Part shown: positions 33,327 through 46,570 of the stretch, in pieces | How the letters are laid out: the number at the start of each line of letters is the position of its first letter | Position numbering within the stretch: the stretch's first letter is position 1 | Assembly (NCBI GenBank): GCA_016801845.1 | Contig: CM028912.1 | Location: 24,778,186-24,842,185, forward strand | Origin: Polydactylus sextarius | Taxonomy: Eukaryota > Chordata > Actinopteri > Polynemidae | Reading direction: 5' to 3' | DNA: 64,000 bases | Notes under the pieces: generated by a model | Told to the model about the DNA's origin: nothing | Seen by the model: the letters and a program-made list of their open reading frames with translations, nothing else | The model's database searches: none | Position numbers and translations under genes: made by a program

Positions 33327-36300
33327 TCAGACTGCTGCTTCCAGTAGTAAACAGAGCTTCGTCACAGGTCTCTCCAGAACACTGGTCCTAGTTTGCAGAC
33401 GCACAGTGCGTACCAGGCCCTTTGCATCTGGTCTGATGTCTAAAACTTTCCCCATGAGCCAAGATCCTCTTGGAGCTGAGGCATCTGCGACAAGAACTAT
33501 GTCTCCAGGAGTGAGGCTTTTCCTTGGCCTTGTCCATTTTTGTCTCTCCTGCATCATGGGTAGATACTCACAGATCCATCTCTTCCAAAACAGCTCAGCA
33601 ATATATTGTGCCTGTTTCCACCGTTTTCTTTATATAAAGATCATTTTGGTCAAACAGTCCTGGTGGCATGATTGGTTTTCCTTTCAACATTAAAATGTGA
33701 TTCGGTGTCAGAGCTTCTAAGTCATTTGGATCATCTGAGACTTTTGTGATGGGTCTGTCGTTCGGTATTGCCTCAACCTCACAGAAAACGGTCTGGAGCC
33801 CTTCCTCATCCAGAGTTTGTTGTTTCAGTACTGAGGTGAGAACACTCTTCACTGAACGAATCAGGCGTTCCCAAATACCACCTTGGTGGGAAGCTGCTGG
33901 TGTGTTGAAGCTCCATTTTATGCCATTCTGAACAAAAGCTGTTTGAATTTTGCTGTGATTCAGAGCAGCCAGACTTTCCTTCAGCTCCCGGTTGGCTCCA
34001 ACAAAATTTGTGCCATTATCCGATCTGATAGCTGAGACTGGACCTCGCCTACAGATAAACCTTCAATTGCATTTATACAGGAGTCTGTGTCCAGTGTATA
34101 AGCCACTTCCAGATGCACAGCACGACTAGTCGGACATGTAAACAGCACTCCATATCTTTTAAGAAGACTTCTGCCTCTTTTAACATCGATAGGGCCAAAA
34201 TAATCAATAACCACATTTGTGAAAGGAGCCTTTTCAGGCAACACTCTCTCTTCAGGTAAATCAGCCATCTTCTGCTCAATCAGCTTTCCTCTGTTGCGTC
34301 TGCACACAATACAGTCAGATATTACCTTTCTAGCAGCAGAGTTTGCATTAGTGATCCAGTATTTTTGCCGTAACCTGGATAGCATGTGATTCCTTCCTGC
34401 ATGCCCCAGTTGGTTATGAATATGACGCAGAATGAGTGTGGATACATGCATGTCTTTAGAAAGAATCACTGGATGTTTAGATTCTGCTGGCAATGCTGCT
34501 TTATTCAACCGACCACCAACTCTGAGGATTCCATTATCCAACACTGGATCTAGTTTGTACAGCATGCTTTCTTTGGAGATAGGTTTACATCCACTCTTGA
34601 GCGAGGCAATTTCAGCTTCAAACTTGTGTTTTTGTACATACAGAATGATGGACTCTTCTGCCTTCACAAGATCTTCTGGAGTCAGACTTTGTCCTTTGAA
34701 TGTGACTTTAAAGTTCTGAACCTTCCTGTCCACTTCCTGTTCTTTATTAAGGCCCGCAGAAGCACTAAACTTCTTCCTCTTCTGTGCCAATGTCATGAGC
34801 GCTGCTTTGATTTTCAAAAACCAAGACACGGATGTTCTTAACTTAATCCATGATGAAAAGTAATTGATCAGCTGGCTGGTGGCCTTTTCCACATCCTTGC
34901 TAATAGCATTCACTGTCAAATCCCTTTTGACCTCTGGGTCATCGTCAGAAACTGCATCACAATCCTCTCTCAGATTAGGCCATTCCTCCTCTGATTTGGA
35001 GAGAAACTCAGGTCCATTCAACCATCTCCTGCCTGTCAGGAAATCCTGAGCTCTCATTCCTCTTGATGCTTCATCTGCTGGATTCTCTTTTGAACACACA
35101 TATCTCCACTGTTCCTCAGCTGATCTCTCATTAAAATCATGGTTATATTGGTGAACCAACATTTCTTGAAGATGTTCAATAGAGATTCGGTTGGCTGTTA
35201 CAGCAGGACAGCCACTTCTATTCCTACTGCTTGTGCCACGAAGTGGACCATTAACGACCCAACCGACCCTGGTCCTTACTGCGTAGGGTCCTTCATTCTG
35301 GCTGTTTATTACCTCCCAAGGCTCCATTACTTTGGGGGCATCGGTTCCAATTAGGAGGTCTACATCTGCATTGATATCATGGACCTTTACATCCTTCAGA
35401 TAAGACCACTGAACAAGATCCACTTGTCGAGGGACATTGAGTGAGGAGACAGGCATGGATCTCTGCGTTAAAACATTAGGTAACTGGATAAAATCGTTCA
35501 TATCCACACCAGACACCTCAAGACCTGACAGAATACGAGCATTTACAATTTTCTTTTGCCCCATTGTTCTCATCAGAAAACTTGTCTTTTTGCCACTCAC
35601 ATTTAATTTTCTTGCCAGGCTCTCTGTGCAAAACGTTGCTGAACTTCCTGGGTCCAGAAAAGCATAGGTCTGTACAACTTTGTTACTCTTATGGCTCCTA
35701 ACTTTAACTGCAACAACAGAAAAGATAGAATCATCTTCAGCACCGGCCCCAATATGGCCACAGGTCTGTACCATTACAGTAGAAACACTTGGAGGGCTCA
35801 TAGTCTGTGATTGTTTGGAGGATGTGCCTTTATCCTGCCGCTTGATGTGAAGGATTCCTGGGTGCTTTTGGTTACACATGTTGCAATCCAAACGACTCCT
35901 ACAGCCTTTGCTCATGTGGCCTACTTTCAGGCAACCAAAACATATTCCTTTTTCCTTGATGAAATTAATCTTATCCCGATGTAATTTCATTTTAAACTGA
36001 GAGCAGTTATCCAGTGAGTGACTACTTTGTGAACAAAACAGACAGCTTTGAATTGAGGAGAGCTTGTTTTTATTTGCTATATGTTGAGTCATGTCTCCTT
36101 CCTTTATCGTGGCGACATTAGTAGCAAAACTGCTTTCCTTTTTTCTTTGCATAAAATGACTGGTCTTGGAGGATTTGAATTTGGTGGGTGGTGAGTCTTG
36201 AATGTTGCCAAAAAGTGGATCTGAGGCCATTTTAACTTGCTTTTCAATAAAGGTAACAAGATCAACAAATTGTGCTCTCCAACCATTTTTCTCAAGTAGA

Positions 36301-37785
36301 TCACAAGCAACATTCCTCCATCTTTCTCTAAGAAGGTTTCATGAGCTTCTATGTTAGATGGTAAGTCCAGCTCTTAAATTTTGTATTTGCTCTCCAAATT
36401 TGAACATGCTCTGAAAGAAGAATGACTGTAATTTTAACATCTTATTTAACAGGTGTCCAATTAAGCTTTGATATAAGCACTAGAAACTTTACAACATGTC
36501 CAAAATGCTCTGCAAAATTTTGGCCTTATTCCTTGAAGGCACCTGTGCACCAAATTCCTGGTTCACCCCTGGTGTATTGTTCAAGAAAATGTAAACGGTC
36601 ACTCCAATTAGATGTTTTCTCTTCCACTCCATTTTCAAAAGCTCTGATGAAAGACCTGTAGTGAAGAGGATCTCCATCGAATACAGGGATATTTCGTGAT
36701 AGAAGGACAAGGCTTAGATTTTGTTGAACCAGCAGAGCAGCGATGTCATTTTGTCTCTGCATAATGTTTACAATCTCATCCTGAGAGCCATTTGTCAGAG
36801 CATGATGTTGAGGTTGTACCAGTCTTGCTTGATTTTGATCAGCAGTCAATGCAAATTGAACTTGTTCACGAACATCCAACATCTCATCCCTTCGTGTTTC
36901 TTGGCTTTGTTTAGGCCTAACAACTTGTGGTTGAGGGATCACAGGCATATCAGTAACATTCATCTTTTCATCCAAGGTTACTGGTACAAACATATCAGCA
37001 TCAGGATTCAATACATTTGCTCCTTGAGAAATGTTCCTTTCAAAATAAGAGTTCATCCCGTCTAAAAGTTTTGAGCCATGCTCAGATGAATTGATCTCCA
37101 GAACATTAAGTTTTGCATTTGTTGCAGCCAGTTCAGTTTCAAGTTCCAGCTGTTCCTTTTCTCTCCTTAACTTTTCCTCTTTCGCTTCGATTAAATGTTT
37201 CCTTTTTAGCGCAGCAACATGCTGCATCAGTGCTGCTCTTTCGGCCTGGGTTTTAATGCGCGCTGATGCGGTCGAGGAGGTCCGTGATAACTGGGAGTGT
37301 GATTTTACAGAGTTTGCTTTTACGCAAGACACATTGGAAGCGCTATCCTCAGGATTTATTTCATCAGTGACGCCCTGATCATCAGGAGATTCAGTGCTTT
37401 GATACACATATGGATGACCCAGTTCAGAGAGCCAGCCTTTTACGATTTCAGTGAAATCATTCAACTTTACCATCTTTGCTTCGAAGTATTCACGTTGTCT
37501 TTTAATTTCCTCTTGTGGCAAAGGTAAGTTTATTAAAGATTCATGCAGTTCATTTGCGTCTTGACAACACTGGATAAGATTTGCAAGCTCAAAATTCACT
37601 GAATTGACATTTTCATTTGATTCCATTAATGCAGTGATTTTTTCCACAGACTTTTTGCTTGTTTACATTTTACACTCCTTTTTTTCCTGGCTCATTTCAA
37701 TATAGAAGCTCAGTCCTTTAGAAGTGAGTTTAATATTCCTTTTAGTTGACAACATTTCAGCCTCCTTCGCCGTATCATCAGACAT
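33327..37785 (-). pseudogene. BEL-4 gag-protease-integrase, RT and RNase H absent
   Basis: Gag starts at MSDDTAKEAEM (37785); pol stops at 33327-33329. The longest open stretch is 749 codons (33981-36230). In it come zinc knuckles (about residues 63-110, CFGCLKVGHMSKGC), protease FLDPGSS (about 190), the deletion joint NERSAEEQWRY (near 35112), and the integrase HHCC domain and DDE core. RT motifs such as YxDD are nowhere present. Breaks: base losses near 37653 and in 36320-36560, a lost C near 34067 and an extra T near 33626. It keeps the 84-bp segment missing from hAT-bearing copies. Confidence 0.9.
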
Positions 37786-38291
37786 TTTGTTGATTCTTCC
37801 AAAACTGCTTGTTGTGCAGCAATCAAAATCGACAAAAAATCGCCAAAAAAATTGGCAAAACGTGCAGATAAAAGCAGCAAAAACAATTGGCTGATCAGAT
37901 CCAATTCATCGCACTCAACACTACACACTGAGGTTGAGTAATTTTATGAATGGAGGCCGCTGACAGATATCCGTAAAGTGTGCGTAAAGATGACATTTAG
38001 CAGTTCAGCGCCGTTCAAACTTTTCCGATCCGATATAAAATACTGACTTTCAAACTCCACTCGCTTGGCCGTTGTCCCATACACCAGTAGCATTACATAC
38101 CAGTTTCTTGTGAGAAGGCTGAGCACTTTTGTTCATTTGAGCCGCAGGCAGTGTTGCTGATGTCGATGATATTACCCACGGTGTTGGATAAAACAATCCA
38201 TGCTGATCATCAGTCCATAATCCAAGAAGATCCGGTCTGTCCAATGATGAAGGGTCCTTGCTTTTAGTCCAAGGGCAGGTTTTTTACTTGA

Positions 38292-38786
38292 TGTAGTGGC
38301 CATTTGTCCGGAAAAAACAAATTAAACTTTAAACCAAACATAATCAACAGGCCACTGATGCACCATGGTGATGTGGTTTCACGCAGGCAAAAGAAGATAA
38401 ATGTCCAATCCTGATTCTTGCATTTTGTTATGATTTATTTCCAAATTAATAAAACAACAAAAGAACAAAGAAAATCATGGCTGCTGGTTCCTCCCTTGCA
38501 CTGGTAAAAACCATGTGCCCACCCAGGTGCATGCTGGTCCTCAAGGTGCCTGCCTACCTAAGTAACTTCAGGTGCCCACAGTGTGACCCAATTACCAACA
38601 AATAAACAAAAAATATTAACTATACAAATCTAAATATCCTAAACAAATAATCAACAAAGAATATCAAAAACTCTAATCTAAATAAAACAAACTCTTAAGT
38701 TAATCAAACAAAGTTACTCATAATTAGCAAATTAAATTTACAACAAAAATCAAAAACAAAGACTAACTCTACAAATAGCTCCTACA
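38292..38786 (-). repeat. BEL-4 5' LTR
   Basis: 495 bp. Differs from the 3' LTR by a one-base change near 38421 and two short length changes in A-runs. Confidence 0.93.
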
Positions 38787-39728
38787 CTACCTAAAGGGCA
38801 ACACTGGTATTGTAAGACAACGTTTACAGTAGTAAACAATGATGCCCAGCACAGAATAGTACTATAGTAATTGGTTGGGCTGCATGTTTGGACCTAATTG
38901 TTTGAATCTAAATGTAAAAGGATATAAAAAGTATAAAACCCATGAACTGAATTCACCTGAAACTCACTTCCTTCATCTGTGTATCATATAAGACTAACAA
39001 TACTGTAAATCAAAGTAATGAGTTGCCAAAAATGATATTAATAGACATGGTTGCAGCTGCACTTGGCTCAGTAAACTGTATCAGTATTCTTTTTAACTAT
39101 GTTACTGTAAATGAATCACTGAGTAATAAAGTATATGTTTATTTAAACTGTTTCAGAATTCACAAAGCAACAGATTAATAACCACGTTACTTTTGGAGAT
39201 AAAGTGAAACAGAACTACTGGTTTGTTTCTAGATCAAATGTCTTTATCAGAAGGAAAAGTGCAACAGTTTGGTCTATCAGACAATGACAAAGTGGAATAA
39301 ATGAACAAAGTAGACGACAATAAATGGTTGGATGGTTTGGGTAATGATGAGACAGAATGTGATCCGGCTATTTAATGTATGGCTATATTATGTATAGTGA
39401 GGTATCTATCTATCTATGAACTGTAAAGATTAAAATGTTGGTCTTGAGAAGAAAGTAAGATTTTAGGTTTTCTGCAACGGTCAATGGGTCAATGCTTGAA
39501 TTGACGGCTGAATAGATAAATAACTTTGGAAGGGGTTGGTGTTGGCCTGACAACACAAAAACCTCCTAAAATCTTAAAAGTGAAGTCATGGTGATAATTA
39601 TAAAGTTATGAAAGAAAAACTAAAGACAGAAACAAAGATGGTAAAGATGCAGGAAGAACATAAAAGAAAAGAGCACGTCTACGGCTGTCTGCATTTGAAA
39701 AATATTACGTGAAAAATACGTAACAAGG

Positions 39729-39985
39729 AGCGATTACAGAAAGATGTCATAGTTAAATTTGCAGATGACAATGTTGGTTTGGTGATTAACAACAGTGAAC
39801 TTGTAGAGAGGAGGTCCAAACACTGGTTGGTTGATGTGAGGCCAATGATCTCATCCTCAACACAAAGGAATCACTGGAGTTGATTGTCGACATGAGGAAA
39901 AGCAAGAAAAGGCCCCAAAAAATATGCTGAGCAGGAGGTTGAGCAGGCTGTGGATGTCAAATACCTTAGAGTCCATTTATGTTTT
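39729..39985 (+). pseudogene. L2-like LINE fragment (U3)
   Basis: VKFADDNVG, LNTKES and LELIVDMRKSKK, ending near CTTAGAGTCCATTT. Same extent as in U1. Confidence 0.65.
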
Positions 39986-40199
39986 GGTTGTGACGTCAGA
40001 TGTAAAAGGATGAAGAAAGTCCAAACTGTTTGTCCGATGAAGTGAATTTGAATTTCCGTTATATTATACTGTGATTGAATTTCAGTTGCTATATTATACT
40101 GTGATTGAATCTGCTAAGTGACAGTTGCTACATTTTACACAGATAAAATCTAAACTGAGCATCTGACTGCCCCCCCCCAAAAAAAAAAAAAAAAGTTGC

Positions 40200-40680
40200 T
40201 ATGACCCATCATACCTAGTGATACTGTTACAAGCCTGTGGGGGCAGTGCTATGATCTGGGGTTGCTGCAGTTGCTCAGATCTGGGTTCAGCAACATTATT
40301 TGCCAAAAGAATGAGGTCAGCTGACTACATAAATATACTGAATGACCAGGTTATTTTTTCTTGCCTGATGGCAACGGGCATATTCCAAGATGACAATACC
40401 AGGATTCATCGGGCTCAAATTATGAAAGAGTTGTTCAGGGAGCAGGAGACATCATTTTTACACAGCAATTGGCTACAGAGTCCAGACCTTAACCTTATTG
40501 TGAATCTCTGGGACCTGCTGGAGAAGACTTTGCACAGTGGTCCGACTCTCCCATCATCAAGACAAGATCTCGGTGAAAAATTAATGCAACACTGGATGGA
40601 AATTAATCTTGTGACAATGCAGAAGCTTATTGAAACATACAGTGATCGCATGCTGTAATCAAAGCTAAAGGAACGAAACA
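40200..40680 (+). pseudogene. Tc1-like transposase fragment, longest copy (U3)
   Basis: A 146-codon open frame (40218-40658) covers IWGCCSCSDLG, YINILNDQVI, FQDDNTRIHR, FREQETSFLH and LGEKLMQHW. The second catalytic Asp (QDDN) is present; the Glu is replaced (LIVNLWD instead of PIENLW). The N-terminal DNA-binding part and the terminal inverted repeats are gone. This is the form from which the U1/U2 version lost about 165 bp. Confidence 0.88.
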
Positions 40681-41185
40681 GCTAGGAAACCAGCTCTGTA
40701 TTATTAGCATTACAGCATATATAATCAGTAGTAAAAGCATGTGGTAAAACATGAACAATATAGACCAGACTCAGATCTTTCATCTTGCAAACACATTTAT
40801 TTTTAATTCAAAACGTGTTTGTTGTGCCAAAACATAAAAGAAAAAAAGCGCGATTCACCCCTAACTGCAATTTCTTCTCCTTCACTGTCTCTCCTCTCTG
40901 TCAAAGTAAAAGTCAAGACAAAAGACAGTTACAAACAAATCACTGACTAGAAGAAGAACAAATCAGTGAAAATTAGATAAATGGATATTTACCTGTTTAC
41001 ATGAGGGAGATCACACACCATTCTGCCCTCCCATCATCTCTCTCACATCCAATCAGAATCCTCAAATTGCTCATCCAACATGTAATTAGTGACAACAACA
41101 ATAGTAACAGTAGCAGAAACAATATCAACAACATCCTGTCTTAGCTTATATTCTACCCTGGCTCAAACTATCTTATCTTGATTCA

Positions 41186-41453
41186 GTTCAATTCAATTCA
41201 ATTTACTGTTATGTGTATCATCCCAAATCATAAGGAAAAACGCATTTATCTCAAGGCACTTGAATTGTAATATTAAAAAATAGAAAAAAAAAAAAAAAAA
41301 AAAACCCAACAGTTCCCACAATGAGCAAGCACTTGGCGACAGTGGAGAGGAAAAACTCCCTTTTAACAGGAAGAAACCTCCAGCAGAACCAGGCTCAGAG
41401 TGGACGGTCATCTGCCTCGACCGGTTGGGGGCGGGAGGGACAAAATAAAAGGA
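41186..41453 (+). repeat. Dispersed teleost repeat (U3, copy 1)
   Basis: Same repeat, with an A-run near 41285-41304. Confidence 0.75.
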
Positions 41454-42454
41454 GAAAAAAGTGGCAACAGCAGCAATATCCTGTTATCCATCCTATCTTG
41501 TATCCTAGTTTAGCTCACAGTGTCTTAACCTGTGTCCTCCCTTATCTTACTCCAACTTATCCTATGTCCTATTCTATCCCATCTAAGTTTACTGTCTTGC
41601 ATCTCTATTACACCCAATCACAATCCTCAAATTCCCCATTCACATAAACAGTAACAACAATGGCAGCAGCAGTCCAACGAGTCCACTTGAAGGTCGAGTC
41701 CGTTTGAGGGTGGAGACAAATACAAGAGTTAGAACCTCAACTCCACTTCTCATACACATACCAGTACCAGTTACACAGTTCATCAACTGCGTTAACATAA
41801 TAATTGTTAGTTATAACATCATTCAATTAAAAATACCGTGAGGGACGAGCTGGAGGCTGGTCTGGATCCCGGGGTTTGGAAGCACAACTGGCTCCCATTT
41901 GAAGGTCGAGCTCACCTGAAGTTGGAAACAAATAGAAGCGTTAAAACCTCTGCTACACTTTTTACATCTGTCAGTCATACCTTCATTTAATTAAAAATAC
42001 CCTGAGAGGGGACGAGCTGGAGGCTGGTCGGGCAGCCATGTCCTGGAAGCACAACCGCAGTCCACCTCTGGATGGGAAGTAAATACAAGTGTTAGACATC
42101 GGCTCAACGTACCACGTCAGTCAATCAAAAGTAGTCCAAAACAGTAACACTCCAAATAAAAGTCATACATTGACGTGCCCTAACGAAGAATCAGTAGATG
42201 TGTCACATTAAAAATCTTATCATTTCTTATATCCTATTTCATCTGATCTTATTCTTAGTGCAGAGATTCTTACCTGAATGGCTTACTCTCAGCGTCCGCA
42301 GCTCTCTCACATCCAGTCAGAATCCTCAAATTGCTCATTCAACATGTAATTAGTGACAACAACAACAACAATAGTAACAGTAGCAGAAACAATATCAACA
42401 ACATCCTGTCTTAGCTTATATTCTACCCTGGCTTAAACTATCTTATCTTAATTC

Positions 42455-42699
42455 AGTTCAATTTACTGTTATGTGTATCATCCCAAATCATGAGGAAAAA
42501 CACATTTATCTCAAGGCACTTGAATTGTAATATTATAGAGTAGAAAAAAACCCCAACAGTTCCCACAATGAGCAAGCACTTGGTGCAAGTGGAGAGGAAA
42601 AACTCCCTTTTAACAGGAAGAAACCTCCAGCAGAACCAGGCTCAGAGTGGACGGTCATCTGCCTCGACCGGTTGGGGGCGGGAGGGACAAAATAAAAGA
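42455..42699 (+). repeat. Dispersed teleost repeat (U3, copy 2)
   Basis: Same repeat, in the intron between modules 2 and 3. Confidence 0.75.
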
Positions 42700-43785
42700 G
42701 AGAAAATGGAAATGGAGAGACAGGGAAAGCGGCAACAGCAGCAATATCCTGTTATCCATCCTATCTTGTATCCTAGTTTAGCTCACAGTGTCTTAACCTG
42801 TGTCCTCCCTCATCTTACTCCAACTTATCCTATTATATATATTATATATTATATCCTATCTAAGTCTATTGTCTTGCATCTTATTCTTGGCACAGACACT
42901 TACCTGAATGACTTACCTTCAGTAGCAGCAGCAGCTCTATTACACCCAATCACAATCCTCAAATTCCCCATTCACATAAACAGTAACAGCAATGGCAGCA
43001 GCAGTCCAACGAGTCCACTTGAAGGTCGAGTCCGTTTGAGGGTGGAGACAAATACAAGACTTAGAACCTCAACTCCACTTCTCATACACATACCAGTACC
43101 AGTTACACAGTTCATCAACTGCGTTTACATAATAACTGTTAGTTATAACTTCATTCAATTAAAAATACCGTGAGGGACGAGCTGGAGGCTGGTCTGGATC
43201 CCGGGGTTTGGAAGCACAACTGGCTCCCATTTGAAGGCCGAGCTCACCTGAGGTTGGAAACAAATAGAAGCGTTAAAACCTCTGCTACACTTTTTACATC
43301 TGTCAGTCATACCTTCATTTAATTAAAAATACCCTGAGAGGGACGAGCTGGAGGCTGGTCGGGCAGCCATGTCCTGGAAGCACAACCGCAGTCCACCTCT
43401 GGATGGGAAGTAAATACAAGTGTTAGACATCGGCTCAACGTACCACGTCAGTCAATCAAAAGTAGTCCAAAACAGTAACACTCCAAATAAAAGTCATACA
43501 TTGACGTGCCCTAACGAAGAATCAGTAGATGTGTCACATTAAAAATCTTATCATTTCTTATATCCTATTTCATCTGATCTTATTCTTAGTGCAGAGATTC
43601 TTACCTGAATGGCTTACTCTCAGCGTCCGCAGCTCTCTCACATCCAGTCAGAATCCTCAAATTGCTCATTCAACATGTAATTAGTGACAACAACAACAAC
43701 AATAGTAACAGTAGCAGAAACAATATCAACAACATCCTGTCTTAGCTTATATTCTACCCTGGCTTAAACTATCTTATCATAATTC

Positions 43786-44040
43786 AGTTCAATTTAGTTC
43801 AATTTACTGTTATGTGTATCATCCCAAATCATGAAAAAAAACACATTTATCTCAAGGCACTTGAATTGTAATATTATAGAGTAGAAAAAAACCCCAACAG
43901 TTCCCACAATGAGCAAGCACTTGGTGCAAGTGGAGAGGAAAAACTCCCTTTTAACAGGAAGAAACCTCCAGCAGAACCAGGCTCAGAGTGGACGGTCATC
44001 TGCCTCGACCGGTTGGGGGCGGGAGGGACAAAATAAAAGA
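43786..44040 (+). repeat. Dispersed teleost repeat (U3, copy 3)
   Basis: Same repeat, with a duplicated CAATTTAGTTCAATTTA start. Confidence 0.75.
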
Positions 44041-45124
44041 GAGAAAATGGAAATGGAGAGACAGGGAAAGCGGCAACAGCAGCAATATCCTGTTATCCAT
44101 CCTATCTTGTATCCTAGTTTAGCTCACAGTGTCTTAACCTGTGTCCTCCCTTATCTTACTCCAACTTATCCTATTATATATATTATATATTATATCCCTA
44201 TCTAAGTCTATTGTCTTGCATCTTATTCTTGGCACAGACACTTACCTGAATGACTTACCTTCAGTAGCAGCAGCATCTCTATTACACCCAATCACAATCC
44301 TCAAATTCCCCATTCACATAAACAGTAACAGCAATGGCAGCAGCAGTCCAACGAGTCCACTTGAAGGTCGAGTCCGTCTGAGGGTGGAGACAAATACAAG
44401 ACTTAGAACCTCAACTCCACTTCTCATACACATACCAGTACCAGTTACACAGTTCATCAACTGCATTAACATAATAACTGTTAGTTATAACTTCATTCAA
44501 TTAAAAATACCGTGAGGGACGAGCTGGAGGCTGGTCTGGATCCCGGGTTTTGAAGCACAACTGGCTCCCATTTGAAGGTCGAGCTCACCTGAGGTTGGAA
44601 ACAAATAGAAGCGTTAAAACCTCTGCTACACTTTTTACATCTGTCAGTCATACCTTCATTTAATTAAAAATACCCTGAGAGGGACGAGCTGGAGGCTGGT
44701 CGGGCAGCCATGTCCTGGAAGCACAACCGCAGTCCACCTCTGGATGGGAAGTAAATACAAGTGTTAGACATCGGCTCAACGTACCACGTCAGTCAATCAA
44801 AAGTAGTCCAAAACAGTAACACTCCAAATAAAAGTCATACATTGACGTGCCCTAACGAAGAATCAGTAGATGTGTCACATTAAAAATCTTATCATTTCTT
44901 ATATCCTATTTCATCTGATCTTATTCTTAGTGCAGAGATTCTTACCTGAATGGCTTACTCTCAGCGTCCGCAGCTCTCTCACATCCAGTCAGAATCCTCA
45001 AATTGCTCATTCAACATGTAATTAGTGACAACAACAACAACAATAGTAACAGTAGCAGAAACAATATCAACAACATCCTGTCTTAGCTTATATTCTACCC
45101 TGGCTTAAACTATCTTATCATAAT

Positions 45125-45378
45125 TCAGTTCAATTTAGTTCAATTTACTGTTTTGTGTATCATCCCAAATCATGAAAAAAAACACATTTATCTTAAGGCA
45201 CTTGAATTGTAATATTATAGAGTAGAAAAAACCCCAACAGTTCCCACAATGAGCAAGCACTTGGTGCAAGTGGAGAGGAAAAACTCCCTTTTAACAGGAA
45301 GAAACCTCCAGCAGAACCAGGCTCAGAGTGGACGGTCATCTGCCTCGACCGGTTGGGGGCGGGAGGGACAAAATAAAA
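45125..45378 (+). repeat. Dispersed teleost repeat (U3, copy 4)
   Basis: Same repeat with the same duplicated start as copy 3, so these two modules are closest relatives. Confidence 0.75.
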
Positions 45379-46454
45379 GAGAAAAAATGGAAATGGAGAG
45401 ACAGGGAAAGCGGCAACAGCAGCAATATCCTGTTATCCATCCTATCTTGTATCCTAGTTTAGCTCACAGTGTCTTAACCTGTGTCCTCCCTCATCTTACT
45501 CCAACTTATCCTATTATATATATTATATATTATATCCTATCTAAGTCTATTGTCTTGCATCTTATTCTTGGCACAGACACTTACCTGAATGACTTACCTT
45601 CAGTAGCAGCAGCTGGAGGCTGGTCGGGCAGCCAGGTCCTGAAAGCACAACCGCAGTCCACCTGAAGCTCTGGGCCACCTGAGGGTGGAAGTAAATACAA
45701 GTGTTAGACATCGGCTCAACGTACCACGTCAGTCAATCAAAAGTAGTCCAAAACAGTAACACTCCAAATAAAAGTTTACATGTAGATGAATATTTGCCAC
45801 AAATACAAACAACATGTTAATACATACCACACGTGCCCCATCAATGTCAGAAAATACTAAATTAAATACCCATCATTATTTTATGAGGCCCAAGTATTTT
45901 TCAATGTATGTTCTTGTCAATAAAGCAGTCAGTTAAAATGAACTAATCATTTCAGCTCTAGGACACTGGTTGGTTTCTGTGTCTTGTGACGTAATGATGT
46001 AAAGAAAGTTCCTTTTGGAACGAAACTTAAAAGGATGGAACGAAACACTGAATCTGACGTAATCAAAAAAGCACCATCTTGATTTTTCTGTGTAGCCAAT
46101 TTTATAAAAACCCGCCTTTGTTAGCCACTATCTTCTAACTTTACTGTTTGTTTCTTCAGTAGTTTAAAGTGAGTTTCACAAACAAAGTTTGATAATTAAA
46201 ACCAATCTTCAGTCCCAACAGTTGACAGAATCAGACCCGTTAGCATTAGCGGTTTTACCAGTTAATGTTGGTTTGATGAGGTTGTGAAAGTCTCCAACAG
46301 CGAAATACGTTGAAAACAATACAATTTTAAAAGAGAAAAGTGTCAAACTTACATTTTCAACGAGAGAAATCCTCCGGTTGCACAGAGTCTGGGTCGATGT
46401 GTGGACGCAGTGTGGTCCGCTGGTTCCGGTGTTCAGAAGACGCTTCGGTTCCGC

Positions 46455-46570
46455 CTTTTATAGACCGCGTGTGGAACTTGATGACGCACCTGGAGACGAA
46501 CCATGGCAACGGGACACGTCGAGGTTCGGAACAACATGGAAGTTCTGGCGGTTACCAGTCACGTGGACAG
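46455..46570 (-). promoter_or_regulatory. TATA promoter of the U3 gene
   Basis: CTTTTATA at 46455-46462 on the minus strand reads TATAAAAG; E-box CACGTG near 46560. A 3-base loss in exon 1 (GAACACCGGAACC) separates it from U1 and U2. Confidence 0.58.

Larger units (their letters stand above)
32600..38786 (-). mobile_element. BEL-4: complete-ended BEL/Pao element without hAT
   Basis: The only copy with both LTRs and no internal transposon: 6187 bp, CTACC on both sides (32595-32599 and 38787-38791). The empty hAT site CCCCAGTT occurs once near 34405. The two LTRs show only about three differences on inspection, so the insertion is young or the LTRs were homogenised. The RT/RNase H deletion makes it shorter than I expect for a full BEL element. 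Confidence 0.94.
40777..46435 (-). other. Candidate spliced gene with modular exon array (U3 copy)
   Basis: Exon 1 is about 46353-46430 and exon 2 is 45598-45678, both matching U1. Three D-A-B-C modules follow: 44246-45077, 42904-43736 and about 41610-42405; then a last D from 41135 and a terminal exon from 40897 with AATAAA at 40797-40802. Module periods are 1341 and 1331 bp. Exon C of modules 2 and 3 has the acceptor AG changed to AA (43036 and 41704), and module 3 C has also lost its donors. Exon A of module 1 (44674-44739) is 66 bp, as in U1. Confidence 0.47.
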
